A stretch of DNA of 64,000 nucleotides from the NCBI GenBank assembly GCA_019802505.1, contig JAFMOC010000024.1, forward strand, positions 3,116,501 to 3,180,500. The letters run 5' to 3'. Below are positions 36,901-48,411 of this stretch, piece by piece. Made by a program: the position numbers and the translations under genes. A model generated the notes under the pieces. It made no database searches. It was given only the letters and a program-made list of their open reading frames with translations, and was not told where the DNA came from. Position 1 is the first letter of the stretch. Each line of letters begins with the position of its first letter. This DNA comes from Corydoras sp. C115 (taxonomy: Eukaryota > Chordata > Actinopteri > Siluriformes > Callichthyidae).

Positions 36901-39900
36901 TCCACATGGGTTTCCTCTGGGTTCTCCGGTTTCCTCCCACAGTCCAAAAACATGGATCAAGTCAATTGAGTTCTCCAAATTCCTCCATATAGACTATGTC
37001 TGTGTGAATGAGTGTGTGCCCGGCGATAGATTGGCACCCTGTCCTGGGTGTATCTGCCCAGCACCCGAAACGTTCTCCCCTGGATGGGCATGGGGAACCC
37101 CTCCCCCGCGACCCTAATATAGGATAAAGCGGATGATAATGGATGGATAATTATGAGTCTTTTGGGTTAATTCGGAACATAGTTGTTCAATAAAATGAAT
37201 CCTCTCAAATACAAATTGCCTAATAATTCTGCACACAGTGTACATACCAATTTACAATCTACCATCCATCTGTAAAATCATTGAAAAAAAAAAGTATTCA
37301 AGCAAATTTCTAGATTCTTGACCATAAATAATAGCATGGACAAATTCCAGTCTGGGTTCAGACTCAATCACAGAATAGAGACAATTCCAATTTAAGGTCA
37401 TTATTGACATTCTCTTAAATGAAAGGCTAAAAATGTATCTAATTTTATTACTCCTCGATCTCAGTACTGCCTCATACCTGGAAGGCAGGAGCTACTTTGT
37501 TCTATTCTCGGTCCAATTCTATTTAATTTATACAGGCTTCTTCTTGGCAAGATTTACCAAGACTAGGGGCTGTCCTATTACAGCTAAACAGATGATACTC
37601 AGATTTATGTGGCCCTATCCTCCACATGACCGGTCCAGTCGACTTATTGTGCAAGTCCCTTTATCACATCACAATCTGGATGGAGGGCAACTTTCTGCAG
37701 ATGAAAACAGATAAAACAGATTTTTTTTATTGAGAAAAATCAATGAGAGACACAAATTGACTGCATATCTGAATACAAGAGCCCTTAGAGATTTCCTGAC
37801 TAAATCAGACCTGAAGAAACATATCCATACTTTTATTTCTATCAGGATTAATTATTGTAATGGTCTCTTAACTGGACTTCCAAAAAGACTATTAAACTGC
37901 ATCAGTTCATTCAAAATGCAGCCGAGTTCTGATTAGGAGAAAAAGAAGAGATCACTTCAACCCCATTCTGAAGTCCTCACACAGGAGTGTTGTTACTGGT
38001 TGATAAATGTCTTAATGATGTAGGACCAGTATATGTATCAGACTTAATATGAAGATATAAGCCAAGCAGATCTTTAGGAACTGGTCTTTAATTGTGCCGC
38101 AGGTGAGAACTGAACATGGAGAAGCAGCGTTTAACCACTATGTCACTATTAAAAGGAACCAGTAGAATGATAACCTGAATTAGAACAGACCAGAATTTCA
38201 AGTAAAGACTGAAAACATTCCTTTCAGCAGGCTTACAGCTCAGATTGATACTCTTCACTATTTTTATTGTTTGCATTATTCAATTCAATTATTATAAATT
38301 ATACAATTTATTTATATTTTTCTTTTCTTTTTACACATTTTATTTTATTAATGGCTTTTATAATTTTCACTACTTTGTAAAGCTGTTTGAATTGTTTCTT
38401 TATGAACGGTCTATAAAAAACTTGACTTGCCATTGTAAGCAGAATTTTGACTATACAGATAAATATATTATTTTAGTTATTTCATCTTTGGAATAGTGAA
38501 CGGATGAGTCTTAGTAGTTTGTCTCAGCCTCTGTGGACACTGTAGTTATCAGTATTTTTATGCAGTTTCAGTTATATACATTTTGTTCATGATGGTTTCT
38601 TAAATGTATGATTCCAGTCTTCTAATATGTTCTGTTGCACAACTTAGTTGGAAACTGTCATATCCACATAAATTTCCATTACGAAGTTCTCTTTATCAGG
38701 TGATGTATACTTGTCTGGTTTTTAAGTTTTGGTCATTGTATGTAAAAAAATTAATTAAAGATGGAATTTAAAACATTTAAGTTTTGTTTTTACAGGCATT
38801 TTAGCTGAATAGGCTGAAATGATGACTAATACAGTTTTTTCATTTGTATGTGAACTGATGATTTTAATGAAGCTTGTTATTGTCCTGTTCATTCCATATT
38901 TCCTGCCATTAATTTCTTGTATATAAGTTTAGGGTTAGTTTTTTGTTTTTGTTTTTTTAATGTAACGCAACCTTAGCAGCCATATCAGCTCATTCATTGC
39001 CCACAATGTCCAGGAGTCTAACAAAATATTTATATGGTAATCTTTTCTTTCCTTCGTAATGTACTCCAGATAATCTGTTATGAAGTATTTATCTGTTTTA
39101 AAGAGTCAAGTGCTGTCAAGTAGGATTTTGTGTTTGTACATAATAGGGAATTAGTTTGTTTTCTATTAAGTCTAGAGTCAGTAGTTTAGCTCTTGTTTCT
39201 GCTGTGAAGATTGAGCATTATTCTCGTAGCCTAATGCCATAATTCTGTTTGCCTATTGCCTATTCATTTTATTAAGTATAATAAAAGACATGGGTAAATC
39301 GAATTACTTCCCGAAAATAGCCCAATGTAAGTGTAAAGCAGGTTTTATTTTGTGATTGTTTTAAAAACTTGCTTCATTTAAATAAAACCCTGAGTTGCTT
39401 AAATAATAGAAACTATTCATAATGCATTACCTGCACAGTGTGTACAGTGTAGATCTTTTTCAGGTTTGATTCACACTCTGCTGCTGTAGTTCCTGGTAAT
39501 GACCTATGTAATTTCAAGAAAAGTTTTAATTTAAACAATTCACTTATGTTTTATTCCATAAAAGAAAACACAATCATGCAGTATTTCTGTTTAGTTGTGT
39601 TTGACAATGAAAATCATTTAGATTTATGAATTTTGTAATTCCTTTGTAATAGAGCATATATAAACAGTATACCCCTCCACACACACCCCCCCCCCCCAAC
39701 TCATACAGTGCCTTGTTTGTTTGAAAAACTTCAATGGCAACTTATAAATAGCTTTCTCTTAAAAACCAAGACAAAAATATATTTAGCCTATAAAAATGTG
39801 TTTTGTATTCGCCCTTTGCCAAATGTTTTACTTTGTTTAATTTTATCTTCAGCACAAAAATTTGCTGCATCTCAAATAAAATGTATTACATCCAGTTAGT

Positions 39901-42900
39901 AATTAGTAATTAGTGTTTAATTCAACTTATTTTGGTTTTGGTGTTGCTTATTGTGTCAATCAGAGACAATTCAATGACCACTTTAAGCTTTCACTGGCAT
40001 TCAATGTGATTAAACAGCAATCAATTGTTATATATAGGGGTGTAACGGTACACTGTATTCATCACAAACCATTCAGTATGGGCCTCGCAGTTAGGTATGT
40101 GCTTTCACAAGCAGAATACAACTTACCAAAATGAACGGGGACGGTTTGTCAGCATTGTCCAGCAGTTGTGAGGTATGTTTGTGTAACCATTTAGAATGTG
40201 CTAAGGCATATTCGGCAGAATTACTCACATCGATAACCAGAGCTCATAAAAATGATTCATCTCTGCTAACTTACACTATCTTACACTAATTTAACTAATC
40301 CTACAATTTTTCTTTTACATGCAATAATGCGCTTAATTGTCCTCTCCTGAGATGTGAAACCAGACAAGAAAAAATTGATTACTGAAGCAATGAGCATGTA
40401 CAGTAATCCCATATATGCTCCATACGCAGTAGCGAAGGATTTATAAAATGTATTATCATTTAATAAAAGTGCTTGACAATAAAAAATCTGACAACCCTCC
40501 CTTTTCTGAATTTGTACCGAACCATGCTGATACCAACTAAATGCCAGTGAATGCCACAGACTTTAAGAACAAAGTTGGAGAGTTCAGGATCAGGTGGCAT
40601 TTACATTTTACAATCAAATTTAGTTACTTAACCAATATCTGTTGAGATTTATGATAGTAAAATACAGTCTTTAAGATTTCCTTAAAAGTGCGTCAAGGAC
40701 CTCATGAAAAGGGTTTTCATGGTCGAGCAGTTGCATCCGATCCTTACATCACCAAGTGCCATGCAAAGCGTCACAGGTAGTAGTGTAAAGCACCCTTTCA
40801 CACTTGATTGTAGGACTGTATACTGGACTGTATTGAGGTTGGTGAATGACAGATTGTGTGGGATTGTTTTGTATTTAGAAGTTAGGCTATTTAGAGTTAG
40901 AGTATTCAGTACTTCAATACTTATCAGTAAGAAGCTAGGAAATAGCAACTGTGGACTTACAAGCTGGAAGAAAGGATTTTGGATTTTTATACCATGAGTA
41001 ACGGTAAAAATTTTTTCAATCTATTTTTATTTCACTTATATTGTTATCTCCACCTTTAAGTTTAAGAGGTTAATTTGACAGTCAAAACTAATGCAAGTTC
41101 CACTTTGTAGCTCATTATAAATGAATTAAAACTGTTTATTAGAATATTGCATAGACACACATGCTGCAAATGTAAATTATGCTCACTTGGACTCACATAT
41201 GTTCATTTTAGTGATAAAAGCAAGTTTATTTTTTTGAGTCTGATGGGGAACATTATGTTCGTCAACAAATTAGGGAAAGACTGAATCCAAAATGTGTAAA
41301 GTAGTCAGTGAAATTTGGAGGAGGAAGAGTCATTGTTTGGGGAATGATTTAGGCAGTAGAATATATGTATATGCAACTACGCACTGGGCATATTGAACCG
41401 TGTGCTTTGTACCAAGTGGTTCGGTATGAATAAATGTACTGTTTCACCACAAAAACACATCCCTCACATCTTTAATGGGGCAATACTGAATAAATTACCC
41501 TTTCATATACGGCTGCAACAACGAATCGATAAAATCGTTTATGAAGTGTCGGCAACGAATTACATTATGGATTCTTTGTGTCGCATGATTTACCCATTAC
41601 TCACATTGTCGGAACCGCTTACGTTAACAACGCTGAAAAAAATAATAATACTGGGTTGAACGGAACGAGGCGGAGCAGAACAAGTTTAATAAACCTTACA
41701 AATGAAACATTGCCGACGCAGAAAAAAAAGCTTTGGCTTCAATCATTAAGTGTGGGAGCACTTCATGCTTCACACAACTAAAGACCATGTAACATGCAAA
41801 CTGTGCGAAAATGATTTGACCTGCACTGAGCACAAGTTTCTTTCGTACTGAAGTGAATCCATGTAACGGTGCACTCACACTACGAACCGAGAGAGCACGC
41901 ATCATGCTGTTTTTTGTTGTTAACTGGATAATGACAGCGATAGAGAACGTGCGCTACTTTTTATTTTCGTTTAATTAGCTTAAGCAGTGTTAAAATGTGC
42001 TTTATTAATACATACAACTTTACACAATGTAATTAATGATCATCACTCAATCATTAATGATCTTCACCTTTTAATTTTATGACATAGTATGAGTGAAGAC
42101 ACTGCACTCTATGGGAGTGAGGTAGGATGAATTGCATTTAGACTGGTATAAGGTAACATATTAGAGCTACTCAAATTTGTGTAATTTCGGATTTTTTTTA
42201 CACACAATGCTACATGTTGTGCCAGTGTGTGTGAGAGATTTGTGTTCAATTTGGACTACTTGGATGCCTTAAAGTCATACTGTAAATAAAACCAGACATT
42301 TATTTACCTATTTAATAAAGACATTTATTAAATTTTTTAAAATTCGATTCATTGATTAATCAAAAAAAAAATATATATATATCAACCGATTAATCGATTG
42401 CCCACAATATTAACTAACACACATCTATTAAAGTCTGGCAACAAAAGGGAATACTCACTTTTGTGAGACACTCTCTCTCTTTTTTTTATAATACCAGTCA
42501 AATGTTTGGACACACCTTCTCATTTTGTGTTTTTTCAATAATTTAAAGTCAGTCAGACTATCAAGATATGCAATGGAATTATTTAGTAAACAAAAACAGA
42601 ATACGTTTTCTATCTCAGATTCTTTAAAATAGGCATTTTTTGCTTAGAGGGCAGCTTTGCACAGCTTAGAATTTTCTCAGTCAGCTTTATGGGGTAGTCA
42701 TCTAGAATGGCTTTCAGGTAACAGCAGTGATTTGTCAAGAGTTAATTTCTTCCATTTTTTGCCATCAGTTGCATTGTGAAGAGGTAGCGTTGGTACACAG
42801 TAAATAGTCCTATTTGAGTAATGTTCTAGAATTATTCTAGTACTACAAGACCTACTCAACTATGAAAAGAAATAATAATATAACTACCTACAAATATAAA

Positions 42901-45706
42901 GTTCAGTGAATCCAAATGAAAATCTTTACAAATTTGAAAAGCATGCTTAAGTGCAGCCGCAAAGACCATAAAATGTTATATATAATAAAACTATCTAGAG
43001 TTAACTCAAACTGCCTAAAAACCACATCAGGGAAGGAAGACTAAGAATTAACTTTGCTGCACATGAGAAGCTGTTCTTGAGCCAAAGTTGTACTTCCATG
43101 TTCCTAATTTTTTTTCTCTGGTAGGTTATATTTAGTGAGTGGCTTGTGTAAAACGAGTCCACAACGATGCTGTATTTTCTTCTTACAGTGTTGCCTGTGA
43201 AAATCATAGTTGATTGATAGTTGCATGCCAGTGATGTGATGAGAGACCTTTACCAACCTTTTTAGGGCCTTCCCCGTCAGCCACAGTAAAGTTTCAATAC
43301 CATACCATAACTGATCCCCAGAGCACTACACTTGGACACCAGAATGGTAGGGATGACTGTTGAATGTGGAGCAAATGTTGATGAACAGCCTCTGCATGTA
43401 GATGTTATTGTTTTGGTGCGTAAAGGCAGAATGAAGGACAGTGTTCTCAGTCAATCTGTTCAAGAGATATGCAAACTGGTAAGGTCGGTAAGATTTTGAC
43501 TTCAGATGATTGAGAAGCAGTTTTTTAAACCACTTCATTGCAAATAATACAGGGCAGATGTCATCTAGGCAACATTTTGGTGGTGGTATGATGGTGGTGG
43601 TCTTCCAGCATGAAAGTACATCCTGGGCCAGTGACAAATTGAAGGCTAACTGTTTAACACAAGCTCTGAATACAAGTCCATGTATGCAGTCAGCTTTCTA
43701 TGGATTCACTTTGCTTAGTGCTGAAAGTGTAAAAGGAGGAGTCACATTGGAACCCATTCTATGCATATTTTGACCATAGTCTTGGTCAAAATAAGCATAG
43801 AACTTGGTGTGATAATCTGGTGGTGTGGTGTTTTGGAAAATTTGGATTGCCCTTCCACAGGGTCAGAGTAATAAAAGTGATCAATAACAGTTTGTGTTCC
43901 GGCTTTCCTAATGCCTTTTTTTTCAGGTTTGTTCTGGCAGTGCTGTAGGCCTCAGCATCAGCAGACTTAAGTCATGTACCTTCAGCAGTAGACAAACGTC
44001 AGCTTTTAATTAAAAATGATGTTTACATGTTTGACAGAGCTGACGTTGTCAATATGTATTATTGTGGTTCATAATTGCTGATATGTATGTGTTCAAATCC
44101 ATAGTAGCTTGAGAAGAGAACTCCAATCGGTATTCTAAAACTGATGTTGTAGAGAGGAGATAGCACATTCAGGTCACAATTTGTAACAGTCTTTGTTGAC
44201 TGTTTCACATGTCTGAAGAGTGGCACACACTTGAGGAATAGAAACAATGAAAGGTGCTCATACTGTTCCATGTGGGGAAGTGAGACAGTCTTATAAACAT
44301 CTTTAAATGTCTGTGTAGACACATGTTCCACTGTGGTGCTAGAGATGTTACTGTTAAGCCTCATCGCTATTAGAATCAAGATGTTAAGTCTCCCTGATCC
44401 ATCTCTATGCTGTAGTCCAGAGTTGATGATCATCCATTTCATTCACCAGAGACTGAATATTAGCAAGAAAATCCCAGTCTTCTGTGCTTTCCTTGCTTTT
44501 GATTACATTCTCAGTACGTACGCTGGATCTGCACACCTGGGAGGGTTGATTAAGGAGTCCTTTTGATTTTTCAGAGAGAGTAGATTAATTAGCTAAAGCT
44601 TCATGAAGCTGATTGAGAGAATGCCAAGACTGTGCAAAGCTGTAATCAAAGCAAAGGTGCCTACTTTAAAATCTAAGACCTAAAACATATTTTACATACT
44701 TACTCATTTAATTTTAGTACATGATTCATCATGTGTTCTTTTATAGTCTGGGTGACTTTACTCTTAATTTGCAAAGTAGGAAAAACAAGAAGAGAAGTGT
44801 GTCCAAACTTCTTACTGATACTGTACTCATGTATACATAAATATATATTTCATATACATCAGTTGAAAATGAAAATATAGGCAGAAAAAGGTTCTAACGT
44901 CATCACAAATTAAACTCACAGACACTATTACATAACATAGAAATTTATAAGATTAATCAGCAACCTGTTTGAAGTATTGAATAAAACTTTAGGATTTAGT
45001 ATCATATCATTTATCATATCATGTTCTTAGTTGTTTTAATTAAAAAACAAAACCAAAAAAGAATGTCACCCCCCCCCCATATTTGCAGAAAAAAAACAAC
45101 ATAATGTGCATCACCTAGCAAAAGCCTATTTAAATAGGAAACAAAATATATAAAAACTTGTAAAATGTTATGCTAGATCATAAAATGGATGTGAATCAAA
45201 CAGGTAATGTGGTGAACACTTTCATGTGGTGAAATGTACCAGTTTTTGTTTTGGTGTGTGTGTTTGGTGGGCGGTATTTTGCCGGACACAGACCTAATGA
45301 GGACACAAATAAGTGTTAGGACTGCTGTACCGTAAAGTGGAGGTCCCTGACTGTTTTACCAAATGTAAACAATCCAATCTTTGTGCTGCATCAATAACGT
45401 GACTGTTGAACAAGTATGGCGATAAAGTTAGGTGGAAAAACGTAAAAGCATATTTGAATATTAATAGAACTGGACAGCATATATGTTAAAAGCTTAGACC
45501 TTGAAAAGTATTAGTGGTGCTTCGAGTTTAAAGTTTAGCTACCTGTCCAGCCAAAAGGTCCATGAAGAGTGTAAGTGGAGTGATGTACCGTCCTCTATGC
45601 TGTTTGCGATATCTTCCAACTCTTTTTGGTTAATAATGTCGTTTTCTGTGGATATTGGCCTTTTCCCCGCGTTCAACTGCATATTTGTGGCAGCGGGCAA
45701 CGCCAT
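30955..45706 (-). CDS. eif4e3: Eukaryotic translation initiation factor 4E family member 3, seven exons
   Basis: Class III eIF4E cap-binding protein acting on the mRNA 5' cap in the cytoplasm and nucleus. Exons on the - strand: 45706-45543, 39503-39431, 33727-33633, 33526-33466, 32658-32592, 32486-32331 and 31001-30955. All splice sites are GT-AG and the 663-nt frame closes to 220 aa, against about 224 in human. The conserved sequence runs from HSSWTFWLDR through IYTVHTVQSFWSVYNN, HLMRGERRPLWEDESNAKGG, VWKELLLATIGEQFADY and VSVSVRDREDVIQVWN to the ending EEHHAFEGG. Cys65 in AAECESNLKK stands where canonical eIF4E has a cap-stacking Trp, the class III signature; Trp111 in RRPLWEDE is the other cap residue. 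The start is the ATG at 45706, giving MALPAATNM as in the vertebrate proteins. The first introns are large and full of transposons. Confidence 0.96.
31410..32160 (+). pseudogene. Degraded L2-type LINE fragment in eif4e3 intron 6
   Basis: Scattered phrases in broken frames resemble the region between the endonuclease and RT of teleost L2-type LINEs, for example a segment like SLDPKVTIHSLCYTLVT around 31613-31670 and HAFSSLFKG around 31815-31845. There are many stops. The identification rests on weak remembered similarity and has low certainty. It lies antisense to eif4e3. Confidence 0.4.
34185..34400 (+). pseudogene. Tc1-like transposase fragment in eif4e3 intron 2
   Basis: Degraded DDE-domain sequence: a block like GSDGKHYVRRQIGERLNPKC in broken form, then KGGGGSVLVW-like and GPLVQLHGRLN-like phrases around 34270-34350. 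A second remnant of the same family is at 41213-41345. No TIRs were recognised around it. Confidence 0.6.
35440..37242 (+). mobile_element. Mariner/Tc1-like element carrying a nested SINE
   Basis: The ends match as inverted repeats: the left TGCAGAATTATTAGGCAA at about 35449-35466 pairs with the right TTGCCTAATAATTCTGCA at about 37216-37233, with flanking TA. The transposase remnant starts GQKRDLTDSKKKSRIVRCLA and continues through KREATKMPL, GVSKSTRCAILGD and TDFSKVLWTDKMRVTLYEPD. It then has the DDE blocks FTQDNAPSHASKYSTAW and SPDLNPIENLW, the latter in another frame near 36347-36375. A run of 19 A at about 35744-35762 shifts the frame, and other frameshifts follow. The SINE at 36804-37147 is inserted between the transposase and the right TIR. 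Confidence 0.87.
36804..37147 (+). mobile_element. RTE-tailed SINE nested in the mariner-like element
   Basis: Near full-length plus-strand copy, from GGCGGCACGGTGGCTTAGTG to the tail GATAAAGCGGATGATAATGG. In this copy the tail is closest to the RTE LINE 3' end. The flanks carry only an imperfect repeat (ATATTTTTGAG versus ATAATTATGAG), so the target duplication is uncertain. Confidence 0.88.
37260..38290 (+). pseudogene. Degraded L2 (Maui-like) LINE in eif4e3 intron 2
   Basis: Broken frames contain a start like CKIIEK, then DKFQSGFRLNHRTET around 37340-37385 (RT motif 'QSGFR..HSTET'), and a late block KKHIHTFISIRINYCNGLLT then GLPKRLLNCI around 37818-37905, equivalent to the C-terminal region of L2-clade reverse transcriptases. 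The central catalytic motifs are missing. Multiple stops show an old copy. Confidence 0.7.
38300..39425. other. AT-rich intron sequence, nothing recognised
   Basis: Part of eif4e3 intron 2 upstream of exon 2 (- strand). No repeat or coding block was identified. Confidence 0.4.
40037..41446. mobile_element. Probable hAT-like element with GGGGTGTAACGGTAC ends
   Basis: The left end begins GGGGTGTAACGGTACAC and the next 30 bases are repeated, inverted and diverged, at about 41395-41446 (GGTTCGGTATGAATAAATG). The interior has no intact transposase. A Tc1 fragment lies inside near the right end. The right border is approximate. Confidence 0.4.
41213..41345 (+). pseudogene. Tc1-like transposase fragment
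   Basis: It encodes a degraded ESDGEHYVRQQIRERLNPKC segment followed by a FGGGRVIVWGMI-like motif, the same Tc1 family as 34185-34400, with in-frame stops. Confidence 0.6.
41511..42415 (+). mobile_element. ZBED-type hAT deletion derivative, copy A
   Basis: Starts GGCTGCAACAACGAATCGAT and ends with CCGATTAATCGATTG, the inverted form. It contains the BED zinc-finger region of a hAT transposase in decayed form (CELC-like LCENDLTC around 41800-41825). It then jumps to conserved non-coding sequence (TATGAGTGAAGACACTGCAC, then CTACTTGGATGCCTTAAA), without a DDE domain. Two related copies lie at 50500-51415 and 58978-60456. Confidence 0.72.
42420..43320. other. Intron sequence, nothing certain
   Basis: Part of eif4e3 intron 1. 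The stretch near 42490-42800 (CCAGTCAAATGTTTGGACAC) resembles the end of a Tc1-like element, but I found no matching partner end. Confidence 0.35.
43325..44000 (-). pseudogene. LINE reverse transcriptase fragment (CR1/L2/Rex1-like)
   Basis: On the - strand the 103-codon frame 43637-43326 reads MSLAQDVLSCWKTTTIIPPP, then ICPVLFAMKWFKKLLLNHLK, YRPYQFAYLLNRLTENTVLH and the catalytic-block remnant FINICSTFNS. Upstream (43650-43980) a degraded linker region of the same family can be followed. It is the same family as 15460-16436. Truncated and dead. Confidence 0.72.
44010..45480. other. Intron 1 sequence of eif4e3
   Basis: No repeat was confidently recognised. The 127-codon - strand ORF at 44442-44059 follows the LINE fragment and might be more of it, but I cannot support that. 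A C9 tract lies at about 45069-45077. Confidence 0.35.
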
Positions 45707-45779
45707 GGTCCTTTATCAATACTTAACGATGTCAAAGTTGGTTGTTCTAATCGTTACATTGAAGAAAAGGACGTTAGGC

Positions 45780-45860
45780 CCTGCTGACTTATTTACTTAT
45801 CGACCGCCTGTTCCGCCGCGTCACCGCCAATATATCAACAGGAAGAGACGTTAACCCTAA
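45780..45860 (-). promoter_or_regulatory. Putative eif4e3 core promoter region
   Basis: About 75-150 bp upstream of the eif4e3 start codon the sequence becomes CG-rich. In gene orientation it contains ATTGGCGG (an inverted CCAAT box) next to GTGACGCGG (CRE/ATF-like core). The transcription start was not determined. The 5' LTR remnant of a gypsy element begins about 120 bp further upstream. Confidence 0.35.
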
Positions 45861-45982
45861 CAAGAGCAACACGGCTTCAAAATAAAAGTACACACTGAAA
45901 CGTTGCTAATGACCAAAATAATGCAAAATGTTTATTTTCGTAATATATGACATAATCAATGTCCTAAATGTAACTTTTTCTA

Positions 45983-46193
45983 GGGATTCAAAGAGACAAT
46001 CTATTTACTTTAGTACATACATTTTTTTGTATAAGCTTTATTTATTGTTGCTCTGGACTTTGATGTTTGGATGATACTGAGTAAAGTTTATAATGTGTAA
46101 TCTTTGTAGTATACTAGCACTTGCATGATTTTTACTCACCTAATTAGTCCTCAGACTTTTAATAGTAACAGCCAAGTTGGTTGAATTGTTACA
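45983..46193 (+). mobile_element. 5' LTR remnant of gypsy-type retroelement
   Basis: A direct repeat of 49830-50005: both begin GGGATTCAAAGAGACAATCT, share GTATAAGCTTTAT, TGTTGCTCTGGACTTTGATG and ACTTTTAATAGTAACAGCCA, and end TTGTTACA. The upstream part of this LTR is missing. A TGGTAGCCGATAC sequence, a possible tRNA primer-binding site, follows two bases after the LTR end. Confidence 0.7.
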
Positions 46194-46269
46194 GCTGGTA
46201 GCCGATACAGGGACTGAATAATATATATGTGATGAGTTTACGTATGGTGTTTTTGTATACTTGTAACAG

Positions 46270-47690
46270 ATGGCAGACAGTGATGCATTCAAATAGGTTA
46301 CCGTTATTTGAAGAACCTGTGAGTCAAGTAGAGACCGACCTTAGCTCGGATAGGGTGGGTGTTTGAGAGTCCTCTTCCTTTGTCCCTGGGCCTGGTGTCA
46401 CGTATAGAAATCCAGTTCTTGTGGCTGATATCAGCTCGTTACTGGGTGAGCTATACCTCAATAGTGATGAAGAGGAACAAATCTCCCAGAGACCTGCAGG
46501 GAGCATCATAGATCGCCTGGAATCTGAAGTGGCAGCCTGTCCCAATCAGTTCAGTCTTTAAAAATTGAAATGAGGAACTTGCAGGAGGATTTTCTAACAG
46601 CCAGTGAAAGTGCAACAAACCGAGAAGTTGTGCTCAGAGAAAGTATGGATCAGCGGTTTGAAGCCATGGAAGATCTAATCAAAAGATCCATAAACCAGCT
46701 TGAGCAAGGTGTGGTTGAATGTCTGCAAAGGAGAGACCAGCCATGGGAAAAGGATATGACTTGGTTAAGATCTAGTACCCCTTTGTCCAAGGCTTCTTTC
46801 TTCCCAGTGACCCCTGCAGTAGAAGGCCCATGTTCCGTTAACAGTGCATCCTTATATTCAAAAGAGTGACTTGCCAGAAGTAGAACTGGTTAGAAGGATC
46901 TTAAACAACTGCAATCCTGCCCTGGCAGGGAGCTTGCGAGGAACGGTGCATACTGTGGAGCAGTTGGTCAAAGTCGTGTCCATGGTAAAAAGGGATTTAA
47001 ATGCCAAAAAAGACTACTGGGCCAGGGTAAACCAACTTAAATCACAGGATAAAGGCAGAAAAAAAATCTTCCTGTACTAAAGAGGCCAATTATCAGTCCC
47101 CAAGTATGGCTCTAGTTCAATCAGCCACACCTCAACTGTTAAAAATTGTCATTGCAGTACGAGGGTTTCAAGTGGAGGCAGTGTCGGATACAGGCTGTAC
47201 TTACACCTTGATGAAGAAGCAACTCTGGGAGGCCATGGAAAGACCGGGAGAATCCCTGACCAAAGACGTAACAAGGTCATTTATCCTGGCAGACAGGAAG
47301 GTTCATACCCCTGAGGGGAAAGTCATCCAAGTTAGTTACCACCCACAGACCAACCTTACCGAATGGGTCAATAAAGTTTTAAAAACCATGATGGCCTCAT
47401 ATGTGAAGGAGAATCACAGGGACTGGTATAAGTGGCTGTTTAAATTCAGGTTCACTATTAACAATGCAATTCTCCCTTGGAGAGACTCATCCACCATGCT
47501 GTGGTGCCAAATCCCCTCATATTCCCTTGTTGAGCGGCAACACCAGCTCCATGAGGAGGAAAGATGCTTCTCTCATGCAGCACAACTCAGACAAGCCAGG
47601 TATTATAATACCTGGAGGAAAGATGCGCACTTTCAAGCGGGAAACCTGGTCTGGATGCGTGCTCGTCATATTTCCAAAGCTTCTGAATAA
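46270..47690 (+). pseudogene. Gypsy-type gag, protease and integrase remnants, RT deleted
   Basis: Decayed coding region of a Ty3/gypsy-type LTR retroelement in three frames. Gag pieces are at 46570-46869 (coiled-coil-like, residues after MRNLQEDFLTASE) and 46844-47080 (LVRRILNNCNPALAGSLRGT). From 47106 a 194-codon frame has a retropepsin active site, DTG at residues 28-30 in AVSDTGCTYTLM. It then passes at about residue 74 directly into an integrase C-terminal part: YHPQTNLTEWVNKVLKTMMA at about residues 79-98 and WYKWLFKFRFTINNA. Reverse transcriptase, RNase H and most of the integrase core are absent. It is not functional. Confidence 0.82.
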
Positions 47691-48030
47691 TTAGCACCCA
47701 AGTGGATGGGGCCTGTTAAAGTGTAGAAGAAGCTGGCACTAGTGAATTATGCAGTCAAGGGATTGCGCCCTGGTGACCAACAGGACGTTGTACATGTGGC
47801 AAATTTAAAAAGGTACTTTGGAGCAGTTCCTGGGTAACTGGGGGGGGGGGGGGGTGACGACTATGTGACACTGCCACATAAAGGGGACCTGTGGGATCCC
47901 TATCTTTAAGTATTAACACTTACATTCCTGTAGTGATTTTAGGTGACCCCCATGGATATGTTGGGAGGAGGTGTGGCCTCTTAATTTTCCAATTTTGTGG
48001 GTGTGTTTTCCCTTCATATGGGTGTGTGTG

Positions 48031-48078
<48 letters not shown>

Positions 48079-48296
48079 GTTGGCCGCTGAGGCCCAAACA
48101 AGAATCTTCCTTTTTTTTCCCTCTCATCCTTGTCTTTGATGTGTGTATTACCCTTCTAAAATGAGGATTACCTTTTTGGAAGTGAGGTATCTCAAGGAAC
48201 TGGGTGAGCTCATTCTATTTTTTTTTTTTACATTTTCTTTTTTTTTTTGGACTTCATTAGCTCAAACTGTGGGATTGTTTTTTGGACTTTTTGAGG

Positions 48297-48329
48297 ATAT
48301 ATATATATATACATACATACATATATATA

Positions 48330-48406
<77 letters not shown>
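48297..48406. repeat. (TA)n-rich microsatellite at Tc1 left end
   Basis: Mostly TA with a few CATA units. The Tc1 element's left end (CACAGTGGGTTG) starts directly after it. A second TA run is at 48036-48075. Confidence 0.95.

Positions 48407-48411
<5 letters not shown>

Noticed and set aside
36887..37117. Conserved 70-90 aa protein starting MFSPCPRGFP/MFSPYPHGFP in several places
   Set aside because: These frames are translations of the SINE (also 16625-16843, 24762-25052, 56774-56983). Their similarity is due to repeat copies, not coding constraint.
44059..44442. 127-codon minus-strand ORF as a possible gene
   Set aside because: It follows a dead LINE fragment inside an eif4e3 intron; no recognisable domain or splice context.
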